A program made the position numbers and the translations under genes. From the NCBI GenBank assembly GCA_016713725.1, contig JADJOO010000023.1:1-64000 (forward strand): a DNA stretch of 64,000 nucleotides, in the 5' to 3' direction. The notes under the pieces were generated by a model. The model did not search any database. It had not been told where the DNA came from and was given only the letters and a program-made list of their open reading frames with translations. Of the stretch, positions 17,799-27,176 are shown one piece after another. Position 1 is the first letter of the stretch; each line of letters begins with the position of its first letter. The stretch comes from Pseudomonadota bacterium (GTDB lineage Bacteria > Pseudomonadota > Gammaproteobacteria > Steroidobacterales > Steroidobacteraceae).

Positions 17799-18928
17799 TG
17801 GCCCGAGTCGCGTTCTTCCTCGATACAAGACGTATCCGCTCGGCGGACCTTCGCGACGTGGATGCCGGGAACCCAGGCGTAGGCGGCACCGAGTACATGT
17901 TCTTCCTCGTCGCAGCGCATCTCGCCCGCAGGCACCAGGTGTCGATGTACGTGACCGCTGCAGGCCACCACCCGCCTGGGATCCGTTACGCCGTGGTTCG
18001 GGACATACGGGAGGCGGCGGTAGCGATCCGGGCCGCGGGCGAGGAGATCGTGATCCTGCGGGAATCCGAGGTCCTGCCCAACCAGGCGCTGCTCGGTTCC
18101 ATGAAGCAGAGCGTCGTCGTCTGGGCGCATAACTTTTCAAGTCGCAAGACCCTGAGAATCTGCGCGAGGCTGCCTGGCGTCGCCCGGTACCTGTGTGTCA
18201 GCAGGGAGCAGCACAAAGGTCTGCGGAATGAGGCCGTCTTCCGCAAGGCGGACCACATCTTCAACGCGGTGGTTGCCAGTACCTGTCCCACCGAACTGCA
18301 GCCGCCCACGCAAGACAACGTCGTCTACATGGGGAGTCTCGTCAAGGGCAAGGGATTCCATGTCCTTGCGCGGTACTGGGGAGACATCGCCAGGGCCGTC
18401 CCGACCGCAAGACTGCACGTGGTGGGATCCAGGCGGCTCTACAACGAGGGCGCCGCACTCGGCCCGCTGGGCCTCGCCTCTCCAAGGTACGAGCGGCGGT
18501 TCGCGAAGTACGTGACAGAACACGGGAGACTGCGGAAGGACATCGTGTTTCACGGAGTTCTAGGGGCGGACAAGTGGCGGCTATTGCGGGAGGCCAAGGT
18601 GGCCGTAACCAACCCAACCGGTGCCGGGGAGACCTTCTGCATCGGCGCCGCTGAGTTTGGACTGCTTGGCGTGCCCGTCGTCACCAGGAACGTCGGTGGC
18701 CCGATCGACGTAGTGGAGAACGGTGTCTCCGGAATACTGTTCGATGACGAGAGCGAACTGCCCGACGCCGTCACCAGCCTGCTCAGGGATGAGAATCGCC
18801 GCGCCGAGATGGGGAGAAACGCAATGGCGCGAGTTCGCTCCCGCTTTGATATCGAGGTCGTCATCGAAAAATGGCACAAGGTCATCGACGAGATCCTTGC
18901 GAGCGATCCCGTCGCTGCCGACCTGTAA
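17798..18928 (+). CDS. Glycosyltransferase family 4 (GT-B fold)
   Basis: 376 residues. The N-terminal Rossmann domain opens MARVAFFLDTRRIRSADLRD and has a GVGGTEYMFFLVAAHLARR acceptor-side loop. The C-terminal donor domain has VYMGSLVKGKGFHVLARYW, and the retaining-GT4 EX7E motif (E-TFCIGAA-E) within TGAGETFCIGAAEFGLLGVPVV. It transfers a nucleotide sugar to an unknown acceptor. Context (a DNA glycosylase in front, a stress membrane gene behind) gives no polysaccharide cluster. Codon use appears less strongly GC3-biased than its neighbours by eye, which might mean horizontal acquisition. Confidence 0.85.
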   Translation: MARVAFFLDTRRIRSADLRDVDAGNPGVGGTEYMFFLVAAHLARRHQVSMYVTAAGHHPPGIRYAVVRDIREAAVAIRAAGEEIVILRESEVLPNQALLGSMKQSVVVWAHNFSSRKTLRICARLPGVARYLCVSREQHKGLRNEAVFRKADHIFNAVVASTCPTELQPPTQDNVVYMGSLVKGKGFHVLARYWGDIARAVPTARLHVVGSRRLYNEGAALGPLGLASPRYERRFAKYVTEHGRLRKDIVFHGVLGADKWRLLREAKVAVTNPTGAGETFCIGAAEFGLLGVPVVTRNVGGPIDVVENGVSGILFDDESELPDAVTSLLRDENRRAEMGRNAMARVRSRFDIEVVIEKWHKVIDEILASDPVAADL

Positions 18929-18940
18929 TGCCGGACGGCG

Positions 18941-19201
18941 TCAGGCCCTCTTGAAGATGCCGAGCGCCCGCAGGATGAAAATCAAAACAGCCGCGCCGAT
19001 CACCGCGACGATGAATCGGAGGATGCCACCTGTTGGTGCGAGTCCCAGGGCGCCGGCGGCCCAGGAGCCCAGGAATGAACCTGCAATCCCGACCAGGACA
19101 TTGGCGATCATGCCCATCTGCGCATTGGTCTTCATGACAATGCTTGCGAGCCAGCCGACGACGCCGCCAACGATCAAGGTAATGAGCCAACTCATTTCCA
19201 T
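18941..19201 (-). CDS. GlsB/YeaQ/YmgE family stress-response membrane protein
   Basis: 86 residues with three hydrophobic helices separated by glycines: MSWLITLIVGGVVGWLASIVM, IANVLVGIAGSFLGSWAAG, FIVAVIGAAVLIFILRALG. The pattern (GGxxGWLA, GxxGSxxG) is the transglycosylase-associated/GlsB family, small inner-membrane proteins induced by envelope or general stress. It lies 12 nt upstream of a DUF937 gene on the same strand and converges on the glycosyltransferase gene. Confidence 0.88.
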   Translation of the reverse strand: MEMSWLITLIVGGVVGWLASIVMKTNAQMGMIANVLVGIAGSFLGSWAAGALGLAPTGGILRFIVAVIGAAVLIFILRALGIFKRA

Positions 19202-19213
19202 CCCCCTTCGTAG

Positions 19214-19801
19214 TTATCGCATCAATTTCCCGGCCATCCCGAGGATGTCATCCAGCGGATTGCCATCGCCATTGAGATCGAGCATCGACGCCAACCCGGG
19301 TCCGCCGCCTGTCGCGGACCCCTGAGTGCCGCCGCCGAGCATGCCGCCCAGCATGTCCGCGAGCCCGCCGCCGCCAGCCTGGGGTGCAGACGATGCACGA
19401 CCCTGCTTGGCCATGTAGCCAGCGACCAGCATCGCCAGTACCGGCAGCATTTTTTTCAGCAGCGTCGGATCGAGACCCGTCTGGCCAGCGGCGTTCTGGG
19501 CGACCGTGCGGCTTACTTCCCGGGAGCCGAAGATTTGCCCAAGGATGTCATTGCCAGGGCTCGCGTTCGTCGGCCTGGGCGCGAGCACCTCGTCCATCAT
19601 TCCACTCCCGCCGAGTCCACCCAGCATGCCAATGAGCCCTTCCAGCCCGGCAGGCTGCCCTTGCGTCTGCTTCTTGAAGCCGCCGAGGATCGCGGGCAAC
19701 AACGCGGCGGCGCCACTCGCCGCCTGGGACTCGCTGACGCCAAACTCGCGCGCCATCGACTGGATCCCTCCCATCTGCTCCAGCATGTCCATGACCTGCA
19801 T
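19214..19801 (-). CDS. DUF937 (YidB-like) protein
   Basis: 195 residues. The N terminus MDMLEQMGGIQSMAREFGVSESQAASGAAALLPAILGGF is the DUF937 helical hallmark. The middle is glycine/methionine-rich (GLIGMLGGLGGSGMM, GLADMLGGMLGGG). The C terminus SMLDLNGDGNPLDDILGMA contains a DxNxDGxxxDD dockerin/EF-hand-like calcium loop. No signal peptide. The molecular function of DUF937 is unknown. It sits with GlsB and DUF3597 genes on one strand, a small cluster that may be stress related. Confidence 0.85.
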   Translation of the reverse strand: MQVMDMLEQMGGIQSMAREFGVSESQAASGAAALLPAILGGFKKQTQGQPAGLEGLIGMLGGLGGSGMMDEVLAPRPTNASPGNDILGQIFGSREVSRTVAQNAAGQTGLDPTLLKKMLPVLAMLVAGYMAKQGRASSAPQAGGGGLADMLGGMLGGGTQGSATGGGPGLASMLDLNGDGNPLDDILGMAGKLMR

Positions 19802-19831
19802 GATTCGTCCCCCTGAGGCGCTTCAGGCCCG

Positions 19832-20245
19832 TCAGTCCAGCAACTCTTTCGGGATATTGCCGCCGTTGTCGGCAATCTGTTGCAGCACGGTCTTGTGCAG
19901 CCACATGTTCATCCTGGCTGAATCGCCCATCAGATCGGCGGGGCAGCCAAGCTCCGTGGCAAGTTCCTTGCGCGCCGAGAAGCTGCTGTCAATATCGAGC
20001 AGCTTCAGGAGATCCACGATCGAGGTCTTCCAGTTGAGCTTCTGCGGATTGGCGGCTGCGAGTTTCTCCAGTTGCGCAACGACATCGACGACGGCGATTG
20101 GTTGCGGCGGGGGCGGCGCCTTTGGCACCGGTGCAGGAATCGGGGCAGCCATCGGCGGTGTCGTTGTCACCTTGGGTGCGGGTACCGGCTCCGCTGCGGC
20201 TTTCTTGAGGCCCAGTTTTTCGAGGATCTTGCCGAAAAAGCTCAT
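19832..20245 (-). CDS. DUF3597 protein with proline/alanine linker
   Basis: 137 residues. A short basic N terminus MSFFGKILEKLGLKKAAAE is followed by a Pro/Ala-rich linker (residues 20-50) and a compact C-terminal DUF3597 domain (DVVAQLEKLAAANPQKLNWKTSIVDLLKLLDIDSSFSARKELA to the end). The domain resembles a LysM-unrelated helical bundle found with stress proteins; the function is unknown. The start is chosen at MSFFGK, which follows GGAG-like purines. Divergent from the DUF2238 gene. Confidence 0.85.
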   Translation of the reverse strand: MSFFGKILEKLGLKKAAAEPVPAPKVTTTPPMAAPIPAPVPKAPPPPQPIAVVDVVAQLEKLAAANPQKLNWKTSIVDLLKLLDIDSSFSARKELATELGCPADLMGDSARMNMWLHKTVLQQIADNGGNIPKELLD

Positions 20246-20390
20246 CTTGCTCTCCTTGCGACACCCATGTGTGGATGCGTACATTTTGCGCCAACACCCG
20301 TGGAAAGTGGATGCCCTTCGTCGTCGCACGAACAACCGCCGCCCTGCATTGCCCGCATAATAGGAGTGCCTGGTCAGGAGGCGGTCCTGA

Positions 20391-21038
20391 ATGAAACCTG
20401 CAGAACGTTACCCCGCGGTGTTGCTGTTGCTGTTCGTCGCAGTCTGGACCGCGCTTGCCATCGCGCCGTCCTACCGGCAGGACTGGCTGCTCGAGAACGT
20501 GTTGATCTTCGTCGCCGTACCCCTGCTGGTGGCGACGTCGCGCACCCTGCGTTTCTCGAACCGTGCCTATGCCTGCATGTTCGTTTTTTTCGTGCTGCAC
20601 GCAATCGGTGCGCATTACACCTACAGCGAGGTTCCCTGGCGCGAGTGGTTGCACCTGCAGGACGCAGGGACCGTGCCGGGCCCGGCAAGCCGCAATAACT
20701 ACGATCGCTTCGTGCACTTCTGCTACGGGCTGCTGATGTTCCCGGCGGTGTGGGAACTGTTCGCGGCGCGCGCCAATCCGCAGCGTATCTGGCGTTATCT
20801 CATGCCCGTGACTTTTCTCATGGCGCATTCGGTCATCTACGAGCTGATCGAATGGGGCGCGGCGGAAGTGTTCGGCGGCGACCTCGGCGTGGCCTACCTT
20901 GGGACGCAGGGAGATGAGTGGGACGCCCAGAAAGACATGGGCCTGGCGACGGCCGGCATCCTGGTGGGTTTGCTGCTGACGCTCGCTTTCAGCCCATCGA
21001 CGCATGCATCCGGCCCGCATCTGCGATCACCGTCGTGA
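20391..21038 (+). CDS. DUF2238 (YjdF-type) inner-membrane protein
   Basis: 215 residues with about six transmembrane helices (AVLLLLFVAVWTALAI, NVLIFVAVPLLVA, ACMFVFFVLHAIGAHYTY, FCYGLLMFPAVWELFA, PVTFLMAHSVIYELIEWG, GLATAGILVGLLLTLAF). Conserved polar motifs of the family are visible: HAIGAHYTYSEVP, NNYDRFVHF, ELIEWGAAE and GTQGDEWDAQKDM. The function is unknown; the charged intramembrane motifs suggest a binding or enzymatic role. Single gene with its own upstream gap. Confidence 0.88.
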   Translation: MKPAERYPAVLLLLFVAVWTALAIAPSYRQDWLLENVLIFVAVPLLVATSRTLRFSNRAYACMFVFFVLHAIGAHYTYSEVPWREWLHLQDAGTVPGPASRNNYDRFVHFCYGLLMFPAVWELFAARANPQRIWRYLMPVTFLMAHSVIYELIEWGAAEVFGGDLGVAYLGTQGDEWDAQKDMGLATAGILVGLLLTLAFSPSTHASGPHLRSPS

Positions 21039-21142
21039 CACCACGATGCTTGCACGTGGATCCAGGCACTTGAATCGCTGGACCATGCGATTCACGCGCC
21101 GTGGCTCACGCCCTGCGCCCGCCGCAGTCTTACCCTCAGCCC

Positions 21143-21379
21143 ATGATCGACCTCGGGACCATCGCGGGCCTGCATGCTCACGACCACCAGCTCGCAGCCT
21201 ACTGCCCGCGCTGCGATGCGTGGCGCGTATTGCCACTGGAGGAGTGGGTCACGCAGGGCAAGGGTTCACTGCGTCTTCCCTTGCGGGTGCGCTGTCGGGA
21301 CTGCAGCGAAGTTGGTCAGCTCCAAGTACGCCCGCCGATGCCCACGCGAAGTTCGACGGGTTGGATCACTCCGCCCTGA
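21143..21379 (+). CDS. Small protein with two CxxC motifs (zinc-ribbon-like)
   Basis: 78 residues from ATG 21143. CPRC (YCPRCDAWRVLPLEEW) and CRDC (VRCRDCSEVGQLQV) are about 30 residues apart, typical of a zinc ribbon. The region between is basic (GSLRLPLRVR). Function unknown; it could bind nucleic acid or simply be a structural ribbon. The tail after QVRPP is low-complexity and may be spurious. It precedes the tRNA-Met gene, which is on the other strand. Confidence 0.6.
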   Translation: MIDLGTIAGLHAHDHQLAAYCPRCDAWRVLPLEEWVTQGKGSLRLPLRVRCRDCSEVGQLQVRPPMPTRSSTGWITPP

Positions 21380-21475
21380 CACAGAAATCCCGACGCGGGG
21401 CCCGCGACACGGCCAACCTGGCGAGTCCGACCAAGAGTTCCTTGCGGTCGTCCCAGCTGACGCAACAGCGGGATG

Positions 21476-21552
<77 letters not shown>

Positions 21553-21723
21553 ACGAGGTTCGGGTTGCGGCCGGACTGGATGCGGGCCGTTGGGGACCGC
21601 GAATTGTCCGGAGGGGCAGGCCCCGCGTCAAGTTGGGGGATGAGTTTCGGCAGGTGCCGGACGCGAGGCATCGTGCGAGACTTAGGCACACAGCCAAGGG
21701 CCAATCGTCCGGAGGACACCGCC

Positions 21724-23079
21724 GTGAAGCACCCCTCGACCAGCATGCAGCGTTTCGTTGTGACCAGCGCCCTCCTGTCAGCAGCGGTTGCGCCTGCCGT
21801 GCGGGCCCAACAGCCCGCGCCGGTCCGGCCGCCCGACAAGCCCCCGATAGCCCAGGGCTGGATCGACATCGCGACCTTTGCATCGCCCGGCGGCATGGGT
21901 GCCATGGCCGGCATGATGATGGGCGGCGGCGGGGGCGACACGCCGATGTCAGCACTGTTCGGCGGCAAGAAGCAGGGCAACCAGTTCGGGCTGACGCGCG
22001 CGGGCGGCAGCGGCAGCTACGTCGACGTCACGCTGCGCACCAGTCGCAACCCGAGCCTCGCCGAGGCGCTGCAGGCCGTGCCCGCGGGCAGCAAGCTCGC
22101 GCCGACGCTGCAGCTCAAGGTACTGGCCCAGTCCAAACCGGTGCCCACCGATCGTGGGGACGATTCGATCGAGGAGCCGACCGAGCAGCCCAAGGGCAAG
22201 ATCAAGCTGTACTGGGGTTGTGGCGCGGCCATCCGTCCGGGGCAGCCCAAGGTCGTCGACTTCCAGACGAGCACGATCAAGGAGTTCGGAGACATCTTCA
22301 AAGGCAGGCGCGCCACTCAGCGCGGCACTCACTCTGCACCGGGACGACCGGTGTGGCCCAATCCGACCGACAATCGACTCGTGCCGGCAGGCGCGTCGCT
22401 CACGGGAGAGCATGTCTTCAGCGGCCAGGGCGTGCCGGAAAGCTTCAAGTTCACACTGCCACCGGCGCAGGACATCATGCCGCCGATCGCCCTGCAGCAG
22501 GCACAGGCGGACGGCGTGACGCAGCTCAGCTGGCAGGCGCTGCCTACGGCCCGCGGCTACTTCATCGCTGCAATGGGTGGCAAGGGCGACGAATCCGGCG
22601 ACGGAGCCGAAATGACGCTGTGGACGTCGAGCGAACTGCCGGACTCCGGCTTCGGCCTGGTCGACTACCAGACCAACAAGTCGGTCGATCAGTGGCTGAA
22701 GGAGAAGGTGCTGCTGGCGCCGGCGACGACCCGCTGCGACGTGCCGAAGGGCATCTTCGGCGATGGCGAGGAAGCAGCGGGCGCGATGCTACGCATGATT
22801 GCGTATGGCACGGAACTCAACCTGGCCCATCCGCCGCGCCCGACGGACCCGAAGATTGCCTACGAGCCCGAATGGGCGCTCAAGGTGCGCGTGAAATCCG
22901 TGAGTTTCACGATGCTGGGCATGCCTGCGATGGACGGCGGTGGCGCGACCGAGGACGGGTCTGCCGCCGGTGGTGAAGGCTCGTCGAGTGATGGCACGTC
23001 GACCGAGCAGCCGAAGAAGAAAAAAAAGTTTGGACTGAAAGACGCGCTGGATGCGGTGAAGGACGCCGTGCCGCATTGA
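21724..23079 (+). CDS. Uncharacterised exported protein
   Basis: 451 residues from GTG 21724, with GGAGG about 8 nt upstream. Residues 1-31 form a signal peptide (FVVTSALLSAAVAPAVRAQQ), so the mature protein is periplasmic or outer-membrane associated. A Gly/Met-rich stretch follows (GGMGAMAGMMMGGGGGD). Then come GNQFGLTRAGGSGSYVDVTLRTSRNPSL, KLYWGCGAAIRPGQPKVVDF and LSWQALPTARGYFIAAMGG, the last resembling a fibronectin-like beta sandwich. The C terminus ends in a lysine run (KKKKKFG) and a short helix. I do not recognise the family. Monocistronic, downstream of tRNA-Met and convergent with ychF. Confidence 0.8.
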   Translation: MKHPSTSMQRFVVTSALLSAAVAPAVRAQQPAPVRPPDKPPIAQGWIDIATFASPGGMGAMAGMMMGGGGGDTPMSALFGGKKQGNQFGLTRAGGSGSYVDVTLRTSRNPSLAEALQAVPAGSKLAPTLQLKVLAQSKPVPTDRGDDSIEEPTEQPKGKIKLYWGCGAAIRPGQPKVVDFQTSTIKEFGDIFKGRRATQRGTHSAPGRPVWPNPTDNRLVPAGASLTGEHVFSGQGVPESFKFTLPPAQDIMPPIALQQAQADGVTQLSWQALPTARGYFIAAMGGKGDESGDGAEMTLWTSSELPDSGFGLVDYQTNKSVDQWLKEKVLLAPATTRCDVPKGIFGDGEEAAGAMLRMIAYGTELNLAHPPRPTDPKIAYEPEWALKVRVKSVSFTMLGMPAMDGGGATEDGSAAGGEGSSSDGTSTEQPKKKKKFGLKDALDAVKDAVPH

Positions 23080-23113
23080 GGCGCGGCCGGACGCGCGGCA
23101 GCCATGGCGCACG

Positions 23114-23173
23114 ATCCGGTATGTCCTGGCGCGCGCGTGTCTGCCTTTCCAAGCGCGACAGGACATGCCGGAT
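23114..23173. repeat. Long hairpin in the convergent gap before ychF
   Basis: Arms of 15 nt (ATCCGGTATGTCCTG and CAGGACATGCCGGAT) pair at 14 positions plus one wobble around a 30-nt loop. There is no T-run. It may act as a factor-independent stop or mRNA 3' stabiliser for the two convergent genes. Confidence 0.55.
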
Positions 23174-23206
23174 TGAAAGCCTGGTTGCCGCGACGAGCGA
23201 CCTGGA

Positions 23207-24304
23207 CTAGACGTTGAAGCGGAAGTGCATGACGTCACCTTCGCGGACGACGTACTCCTTGCCCTCGAGCCGCATCTTGCCGGCCTCCTTCGCGCCCTGC
23301 TCGCCCTTGCAGGCGATGAAGTCGTTGTAGGCGATCACTTCGGCGCGGATGAAGCCCTTCTCGAAATCCGTGTGGATTTCGCCGGCCGCCTGCGGCGCCA
23401 GCGCACCGAGGTGCGTCGTCCAGGCACGTACTTCCTTGACGCCCGCGGTGAAGAACGTCAGCAGGCCGAGCAGGTGGTACGCCGCGCGGATCACGCGGTC
23501 GAGGCCCGGCTCATGCAGCCCGAGTTCTTCAAGAAACGCGAGGCGATCGCCTTCGTCGAGCTGCGCGATCTCCGCTTCGATCGCCGCGCACACGGGGACG
23601 ACGTCCGCGCCTTCGGTTGCGGCGCGCTCACGCACGACCTCCAGGTACGGATTGTTTTCGAAGCCGCCTTCGGCCACGTTGGCAACGTACATCAGCGGCT
23701 TGATCGTGATCAGGTGGTATTCGCGCAGCAGCGGTCGCTCCGCAATCGGATCCAGCGGCAGCGTGCGCGCCGGCTTGCCCGCGTCGAGGTGATCCTGCAT
23801 TCGCTTCAGCACGTCGCGCAGGCGCAAGGCGTCCTTGTCGCCCGTCTTGGCGTCCTTCTCAGCGCGGCGGTGCGCACGCTCGACGGTGTCCAGGTCGGCG
23901 AGCGCGAGTTCGGTGTTGATGACGTCGATGTCGCTGAGCGGGTCGATCCGGCCGGCGACGTGCACGATGTCGTCGTTGACGAAGCAGCGCACCACGTGCG
24001 CGATGGCATCGGTCTCGCGGATGTGCGCGAGGAATTTGTTGCCGAGTCCTTCACCCTTCGAGGCGCCGGCCACGAGGCCCGCGATGTCGACGAACTCGAC
24101 CGTCGTGGGAAGGATCCTTTCAGGTCTGACGATCCCGGCGAGCGCCTGCAGGCGCAGGTCCGGCACCGGCACGACACCCACGTTCGGGTCGATCGTGCAG
24201 AACGGATAGTTCGCAGCCGCAGCGTTCTGCGCCTGCGTGACCGCGTTGAAGAGCGTCGACTTGCCCACGTTGGGAAGTCCGACGATGCCGCACTTGATGC
24301 CCAT
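23207..24304 (-). CDS. ychF: Redox-regulated ribosome-associated ATPase YchF (OLA1 family)
   Basis: 365 residues, family-normal. Obg-like GTPase fold with G1 GLPNVGKSTLFNAV and G3 DIAGLVAGASKGEGLGNKFL, an inserted coiled-coil region and a C-terminal TGS domain (FFTAGVKEVRAWTTHLG, HTDFEKGFIRAEVI). YchF prefers ATP over GTP and acts in stress-linked translation control. It is in the gene order prs-rplY-pth-ychF on the minus strand, the normal gammaproteobacterial arrangement. The heptamer repeat array starts only 6 nt ahead of the ATG and leaves no purine-rich ribosome binding site on the coding strand (CACCTCCT precedes ATG), so initiation may be weak or leader-dependent. Confidence 0.96.
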   Translation of the reverse strand: MGIKCGIVGLPNVGKSTLFNAVTQAQNAAAANYPFCTIDPNVGVVPVPDLRLQALAGIVRPERILPTTVEFVDIAGLVAGASKGEGLGNKFLAHIRETDAIAHVVRCFVNDDIVHVAGRIDPLSDIDVINTELALADLDTVERAHRRAEKDAKTGDKDALRLRDVLKRMQDHLDAGKPARTLPLDPIAERPLLREYHLITIKPLMYVANVAEGGFENNPYLEVVRERAATEGADVVPVCAAIEAEIAQLDEGDRLAFLEELGLHEPGLDRVIRAAYHLLGLLTFFTAGVKEVRAWTTHLGALAPQAAGEIHTDFEKGFIRAEVIAYNDFIACKGEQGAKEAGKMRLEGKEYVVREGDVMHFRFNV

Positions 24305-24309
24305 AGGAG

Positions 24310-25081
<772 letters not shown>

Positions 25082-25098
25082 GTTGATCGTTCCGCCTG

Positions 25099-25137
25099 GA
25101 AAAAACGAAAATCGGGCCGCCCCGTGCAGGGCGGCCC
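25099..25137 (-). terminator. Rho-independent terminator after rplY
   Basis: On the minus strand, GGGCCGCCC and GGGCGGCCC form a 9-bp stem with a 6-nt loop, followed by a T-rich tail (ATTTTCGTTTTTT). It lies between the rplY stop (25178) and the pth start (25081). Confidence 0.85.
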
Positions 25138-25177
25138 GCTCTCTCCGGCCGCATACACTGCGGTCGGAGCGTTCGCG

Positions 25178-25879
25178 TTACTTCTTGGCGTCCTTCTTGG
25201 CTTCGGCCGGCTTGGCCGCTGCCGCCGCCGCTGCGCCCGCCGCTGGAGTTGCCGCCGCAACACCCGCTGCCGCCTCGGCACCCGCCACCGCTTCCGGTTC
25301 CTCGGCCGCGCGCGCGTGATGGATCGAAACGATCGGCGCGTTGCGACCGTGCGTCAACTCGGGGATCTCGACGCCTGCCGGCACCTTGAGGTCGGTGAGG
25401 TACAGCATCTGGTTCAGGTCGACGGCCGACAGGTCGACCTCGACGAACTCCGGCAGATCCTTCGGGAAGCAGGTGATCTCGACTTCGTTGCGCAGGTGCG
25501 AAACAACGCCGCCCTTCTTGACGCCCGGCGAACCGGCCTCGCCCTTGAAATGCAGCGGGATCGTGATGCGAATCTTCTCGTCGTCGAGCACGCGCTGCAG
25601 GTCGATGTGGACGATCGCGTTCTTCGCCGGGTGGCGCTGCACGTCCTTGAGGATCGCCGCCTGGTTCAGCTCGCCGACCTTCAGGTTGATGATCGTCGAG
25701 TAGAAGCGCTCGTTGTCGAGCAGCAGCAACAGTTTGGTGTGATCGAGCGACAGCGCGCGCGGATCACGGTGGCCACCGTAGAGGATGGCCGGGACCTTGT
25801 TCGCGTGACGCAGGCGGCGGCTCGCACCTTTGCCCTGCGCGTCACGGAACTCGGCGACGAGTTCGAATGCAGTCTTCAT
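25178..25879 (-). CDS. rplY: 50S ribosomal protein L25, long Ctc/TL5 form
   Basis: 233 residues. The N-terminal domain binds 5S rRNA (MKTAFELVAEFRDAQGKGASRRLRHANKVPAILYGG), and the second beta domain (IPLHFKGEAGSPGVKKGGVVSH) marks the long Ctc form. The C terminus carries an alanine-rich tail (VAAATPAAGAAAAAAAKPAEAKKD), which is typical of many proteobacterial versions. The start MKTAFEL follows a plausible leader. It sits in the prs-rplY-pth-ychF order; a G-rich inverted repeat separates it from prs. Confidence 0.96.
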   Translation of the reverse strand: MKTAFELVAEFRDAQGKGASRRLRHANKVPAILYGGHRDPRALSLDHTKLLLLLDNERFYSTIINLKVGELNQAAILKDVQRHPAKNAIVHIDLQRVLDDEKIRITIPLHFKGEAGSPGVKKGGVVSHLRNEVEITCFPKDLPEFVEVDLSAVDLNQMLYLTDLKVPAGVEIPELTHGRNAPIVSIHHARAAEEPEAVAGAEAAAGVAAATPAAGAAAAAAAKPAEAKKDAKK

Positions 25880-25943
25880 TTGTAAACTCCAGTTGCACAG
25901 AAAATGCCGCTGCATCCGCGACCAGAATGCGGCGGCTCCAGAA

Positions 25944-26064
25944 AGGGGCTCGGGGATGGGGGTTGGGGGATAGTCGAACCCAGGAGCGGCTGCGCCGCCT
26001 CGCGTGAGCATTCTGCGCGCACTGCGCGTTCCGACTATCCCCCAACCCCCATCCCCTAACCCCT
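25944..26064. repeat. Inverted G-rich heptamer repeat, family B, copy 2
   Basis: Arms 25944-25976 and 26032-26064 (AGGGG, GGGGATG, GGGGGTT, GGGGGAT, AGTCG units) match at about 31 of 33 positions. The loop is 55 nt. The right arm ends 1 nt before the prs stop codon, and the left arm lies 64 nt from the rplY start, so any transcript joining prs to rplY must carry this hairpin. Confidence 0.85.
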
Positions 26065-26065
26065 T

Positions 26066-27019
26066 TCAATCCAGGTACAGCGAACTTACCGACTCCTCGT
26101 CCCGGATGCGACGCATCGTCTCGGCCAGCAGGCCCGCCACCGACAACTGGCGGATCTTGCGGCACGCCAGCGCGTTCTCACGCAGCGGGATCGTGTCCGT
26201 CACCACCAGCTCGTCGAGCGCCGAAGCCTCGATGCGATCCACCGCGGGGCCCGAAAGCACCGGGTGGGTGATATAGGCCACGACGCGCTTCGCGCCGTGG
26301 TCCTTCAACGCCTTCGCCGCGTGGCACAGCGTGCCCGCGGTATCCACCATGTCGTCAACGAGGACGCAGCTCTTGCCCTCGACCTCACCGATGATGTTCA
26401 TCACTTCCGACACGTTGGCCCGCGCGCGGCGCTTGTCGATGATCGCGAGGTCCGCGTCGTCGAGGCGCTTTGCGATTGCTCGTGCGCGCACCACGCCGCC
26501 GACGTCCGGCGACACGACCACGAGGTCGTCGTACTTCTGCCGCCACACCTCGCCGAGCAGCACCGGCGACGAGTACACGTTGTCCACGGGGATGTCGAAG
26601 AACCCCTGGATCTGGTCCGCGTGCAGGTCGACCGTCAGCATCCGATGCACGCCCACGCCGGCGACCATGTTGGCCACCACCTTTGCCGTGATCGCGACGC
26701 GCGTGGCGCGCGGGCGTCGATCCTGGCGGGCGTAGCCGAAATACGGCATCACCGCGGTGATGCGGGCGGCCGAAGCGCGCCGGCACGCATCCACCATCAA
26801 CAGCAGTTCCATCAAGTGGTCGTTCGCCGGCGGGCACGTCGACTGCAGGATGAAGACGTCGCGCCCGCGCACGTTCTCCATCAGCTCGACCGTGACTTCG
26901 CCGTCACTGAAACGACCAACGTGGGCACGACCCAGCGGCACCTGCAGGTATCGCGCAATGTCCTGCGCGAGCTGCGGGTTCGCGTTGCCCGTAAATACCG
27001 CCATCATGGGGCCGTCCAT
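26066..27019 (-). CDS. prs: Ribose-phosphate pyrophosphokinase (PRPP synthetase)
   Basis: 317 residues. Makes PRPP from ribose 5-phosphate and ATP for nucleotide, His and Trp synthesis. Motifs: MAVFTGNANPQLAQDIARYL, FSDGEVTVELMENVRGRDVF, MPYFGYARQDRR (catalytic loop), VDLHADQIQGFFDIPVDN (R5P/PPi site) and VLVDDMVDTAGTL (PRPP loop). The start MDGPMMAVFTG may be a few residues long; MAVFTGNAN is an alternative. The tRNA-Gln gene is just upstream, as commonly found near ispE-prs. Confidence 0.97.
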   Translation of the reverse strand: MDGPMMAVFTGNANPQLAQDIARYLQVPLGRAHVGRFSDGEVTVELMENVRGRDVFILQSTCPPANDHLMELLLMVDACRRASAARITAVMPYFGYARQDRRPRATRVAITAKVVANMVAGVGVHRMLTVDLHADQIQGFFDIPVDNVYSSPVLLGEVWRQKYDDLVVVSPDVGGVVRARAIAKRLDDADLAIIDKRRARANVSEVMNIIGEVEGKSCVLVDDMVDTAGTLCHAAKALKDHGAKRVVAYITHPVLSGPAVDRIEASALDELVVTDTIPLRENALACRKIRQLSVAGLLAETMRRIRDEESVSSLYLD

Positions 27020-27045
27020 CTACGTGCCTCTCCCGTCATCTCGGT

Positions 27046-27120
27046 TGGCTGGGGTGGAAGGATTCGAACCTCCGAATGGCGGGATCAAAACCCGCTGCCT
27101 TACCACTTGGCGACACCCCA
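27046..27120 (-). tRNA. tRNA-Gln (anticodon TTG)
   Basis: 75 nt with encoded CCA. Acceptor TGGGGTG/CACCCCA, D arm GCC...GGC, anticodon loop TTTTGAT, T arm GGAGGTTCGAATCCTTC. The 5' U1-A72 pair is characteristic of bacterial tRNA-Gln and its synthetase recognition. Placed between ispE and prs as in many gammaproteobacteria. Confidence 0.96.
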
Positions 27121-27176
27121 ACGCGATCGTTGCTCAAGCCCGTCGTCGTACCGCCCTCAAGCCGTCACCAACCGCA

